A stretch of DNA of 52,126 nt from Amycolatopsis iheyensis (GTDB lineage: Bacteria > Actinomycetota > Actinomycetes > Mycobacteriales > Pseudonocardiaceae), in NCBI RefSeq assembly GCF_024703995.1, contig NZ_JAMXQV010000047.1, positions 1-52,126 of the forward strand. Direction: 5' to 3'. Position 1 is the first letter of the stretch, and each line of letters opens with the position of its first letter. Positions 51,388-52,126 of this stretch are shown piece by piece. The translations under genes and the position numbers were made by a program. The notes beneath the pieces were generated by a model. The model saw nothing but the letters and a program-made list of their open reading frames with translations, ran no database searches and was not told where the DNA came from.

Positions 51388-51813
51388 GTGTCCTGGCTCA
51401 TGTTCTACGTCGTCGCCGGGGTTGCACTGGACGGCATGAGTGGTGGCTTCGGGTTCCCGTTCGGTTGCGTGGCGGCGGTGGTCGCGGTGCTGGTGGCGGA
51501 CGTCGCCGGGGCCACGGGGAGTCCGTGGTACGCGCTGGTCACGCTGGGCTCGGTCGTGCTCTTCTCGGCTTGTCGGACCTCGGTGCTCGCCGCTTTCGGC
51601 GTGGCTGTGGTCGCGTGGGCGTTGCAGGCGGGGTTCGTGCTGGGGCGGGCGGGTGAGCTGAGCTTCTCACCGGCTTCGGCTGTCGCCGCGGGCGTGTTCG
51701 GGCTGGCTTTGCTCGCCGGCGCGCTCGCTTCGCTCGCTCCGCCGGTTCGGATCCCGGCTCCGCGCGTCCCGGCCTCGCGCCCCGCCTCCCGCACCATGAC
51801 CCCGGTCACCTGA
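51388..51813 (+). CDS. small integral membrane protein
   Basis: 141 residues with four or so hydrophobic segments (for example GCVAAVVAVLVADVAG, YALVTLGSVVLFSA, VLAAFGVAVVAWALQ and AVAAGVFGLALLAGALASL) and a short Pro/Arg-rich tail. No family is recognised. The start is GTG 51388; an ATG at 51400 is also possible. It lies 34 bp after the hydrolase and may belong to its transcript. Confidence 0.65.
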   Translation: MSWLMFYVVAGVALDGMSGGFGFPFGCVAAVVAVLVADVAGATGSPWYALVTLGSVVLFSACRTSVLAAFGVAVVAWALQAGFVLGRAGELSFSPASAVAAGVFGLALLAGALASLAPPVRIPAPRVPASRPASRTMTPVT

Positions 51814-51824
51814 CCGGCCCCGCC

Positions 51825-51857
51825 ACGGCCGGCGGGATCGGGAGGCCCGCCGGCCGT
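51825..51857 (+). terminator. stem-loop terminator
   Basis: A perfect 12-bp stem (ACGGCCGGCGGG and complement) with a 9-nt loop starts 12 bases after the membrane-protein stop. Confidence 0.85.
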
Positions 51858-51865
51858 GTCGTCCC

Positions 51866-51999
51866 TCCAGACACCCGAGTCCCGCCCCCAATCACACGAG
51901 TCCCGGCCCGAATCACGCGAGTTCCGGCCCCGATCACACGAGCCGACCCTCCAGCCACACGAGCCGACCCTCCAGACACGCGAGCCGACCCTCCAGACA
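51866..51999. repeat. 21-bp-period direct repeat array, truncated by an IS
   Basis: The GAG(T/C) unit ends fall at 51877, 51898, 51919, 51940, 51961 and 51982, exactly 21 bp apart: six units, then a truncated seventh ending at 51999. Early units read ATCAC(A/G)CGAGT with CCCGGCCC; later ones read CGACCCTCCAG followed by ACACG(C)GAG. The array has no inverted copies and no open reading frame of its own. Confidence 0.92.
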
Positions 52000-52126
52000 G
52001 GGACTGTAAAACGAGCGGTGTAACTCCCGATCATGGAAGTGCACCTGATGACCGACATGATGTCCGGCGTGGAGAACGCTGAGGACTCGAAGTCCGAGAC
52101 GGGGCTGGACGGCCTGGACGAGCAGC
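52000..52126 (+). mobile_element. left end of an IS256-family insertion sequence (partial)
   Basis: The repeat array stops abruptly at 51999; the sequence from GGGACTGTAAAACGAGCGGT on resembles IS256-type left ends and is followed 33 bp later by a transposase start. The element continues past the window edge, so its right end and target duplication cannot be checked here. Confidence 0.65.
52033..52126 (+). CDS. IS256-family transposase, N-terminal fragment (cut by window edge)
   Basis: Only 31 codons are visible, starting MEVHLMTDMMSG and ending GLDGLDEQ. The MTDMMS start followed by an acidic linker and DEQ is how many actinomycete IS256-family (mutator-type) transposases begin. The start may be ATG 52033 or the internal ATG 52048. 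No catalytic residues lie in the visible part. Confidence 0.6.
   Translation, partial: MEVHLMTDMMSGVENAEDSKSETGLDGLDEQ

Noticed and set aside
51866..51999. CRISPR array or variable-number minisatellite within a gene
   Set aside because: There is no repeat-spacer alternation and no coding frame; it is a contiguous 21-bp tandem array.
1..52126. tRNA genes
   Set aside because: I saw no cloverleaf-compatible segment with GTTCGANTC-type T-loop and a matching acceptor stem; a tRNA scan would settle this.

Overview
The window is high-GC actinomycete DNA, most likely from Amycolatopsis or a close pseudonocardial relative. The grounds are strong third-position GC bias, an actinobacterial rrn leader, coenzyme F420 genes (an FO synthase and an F420-dependent Ddn-like enzyme), and many LacI, TetR and lipoprotein genes. 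The genus is an inference from overall character; I could not run a 16S comparison.

Layout. 1-560: 5' end of a 16S rRNA gene on the minus strand and its leader. 564-3636: an alpha/beta hydrolase and SDR pair, then a degenerate IS1634-like transposase gene convergent with it. 3781-6951: fbiC (FO synthase), a strong terminator and a small lipoprotein. 7040-12156: an unusual operon of Fe(II)/2-oxoglutarate oxygenase, SAM methyltransferase and carnitine-type acyltransferase, meeting a convergent esterase/methyltransferase pair. 12254-22952: an apparent alpha-1,3-glucan utilisation locus with two tandem secreted GH87-type glucanases, a LacI regulator, an ABC sugar importer without its ATPase, and a GH13 alpha-glucosidase. 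The glucanase and importer promoters share the same element at the same spacing. 22983-31960: small membrane protein, LVIVD-repeat protein, orphan family-5 solute-binding lipoprotein, SDR/TetR divergent pair, LysR/PRISE-reductase divergent pair, another SDR, a methyltransferase with a disrupted N-terminus, and a pentapeptide-repeat membrane protein. 32057-38946: an odd S8/S53-like protease, quinone oxidoreductase, nucleotidyltransferase-like protein, DUF3558-like lipoprotein, dihydrolipoamide dehydrogenase, PlsC acyltransferase and F420-dependent Ddn-like protein. 39159-42702: LacI regulator, a 0.55 kb repeat-rich spacer, then DUF993 and a sugar isomerase behind a perfect LacI-type operator. 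42757-44762: two-component system. 45018-49578: amino-acid permease, davA, davB and TetR, which make up the 5-aminovaleramide route of lysine catabolism. 49676-51813: TetR, RdmC-like hydrolase, small membrane protein. 52000-52126: left end of an IS256-family element.

The structure no gene explains is intergenic. Two arrays (44769-44893 and 51866-51999) are built on a strict 21-bp period, two turns of B-DNA, with a shared ATCACRCG core although the rest of the unit has diverged; one of them is cut by the IS256 element. A third cluster uses a 30-bp unit with an inverted copy. Several convergent gene pairs share, or appear once to have shared, a CTAG stop, and two of these junctions carry small tandem duplications that contain the stop codon.
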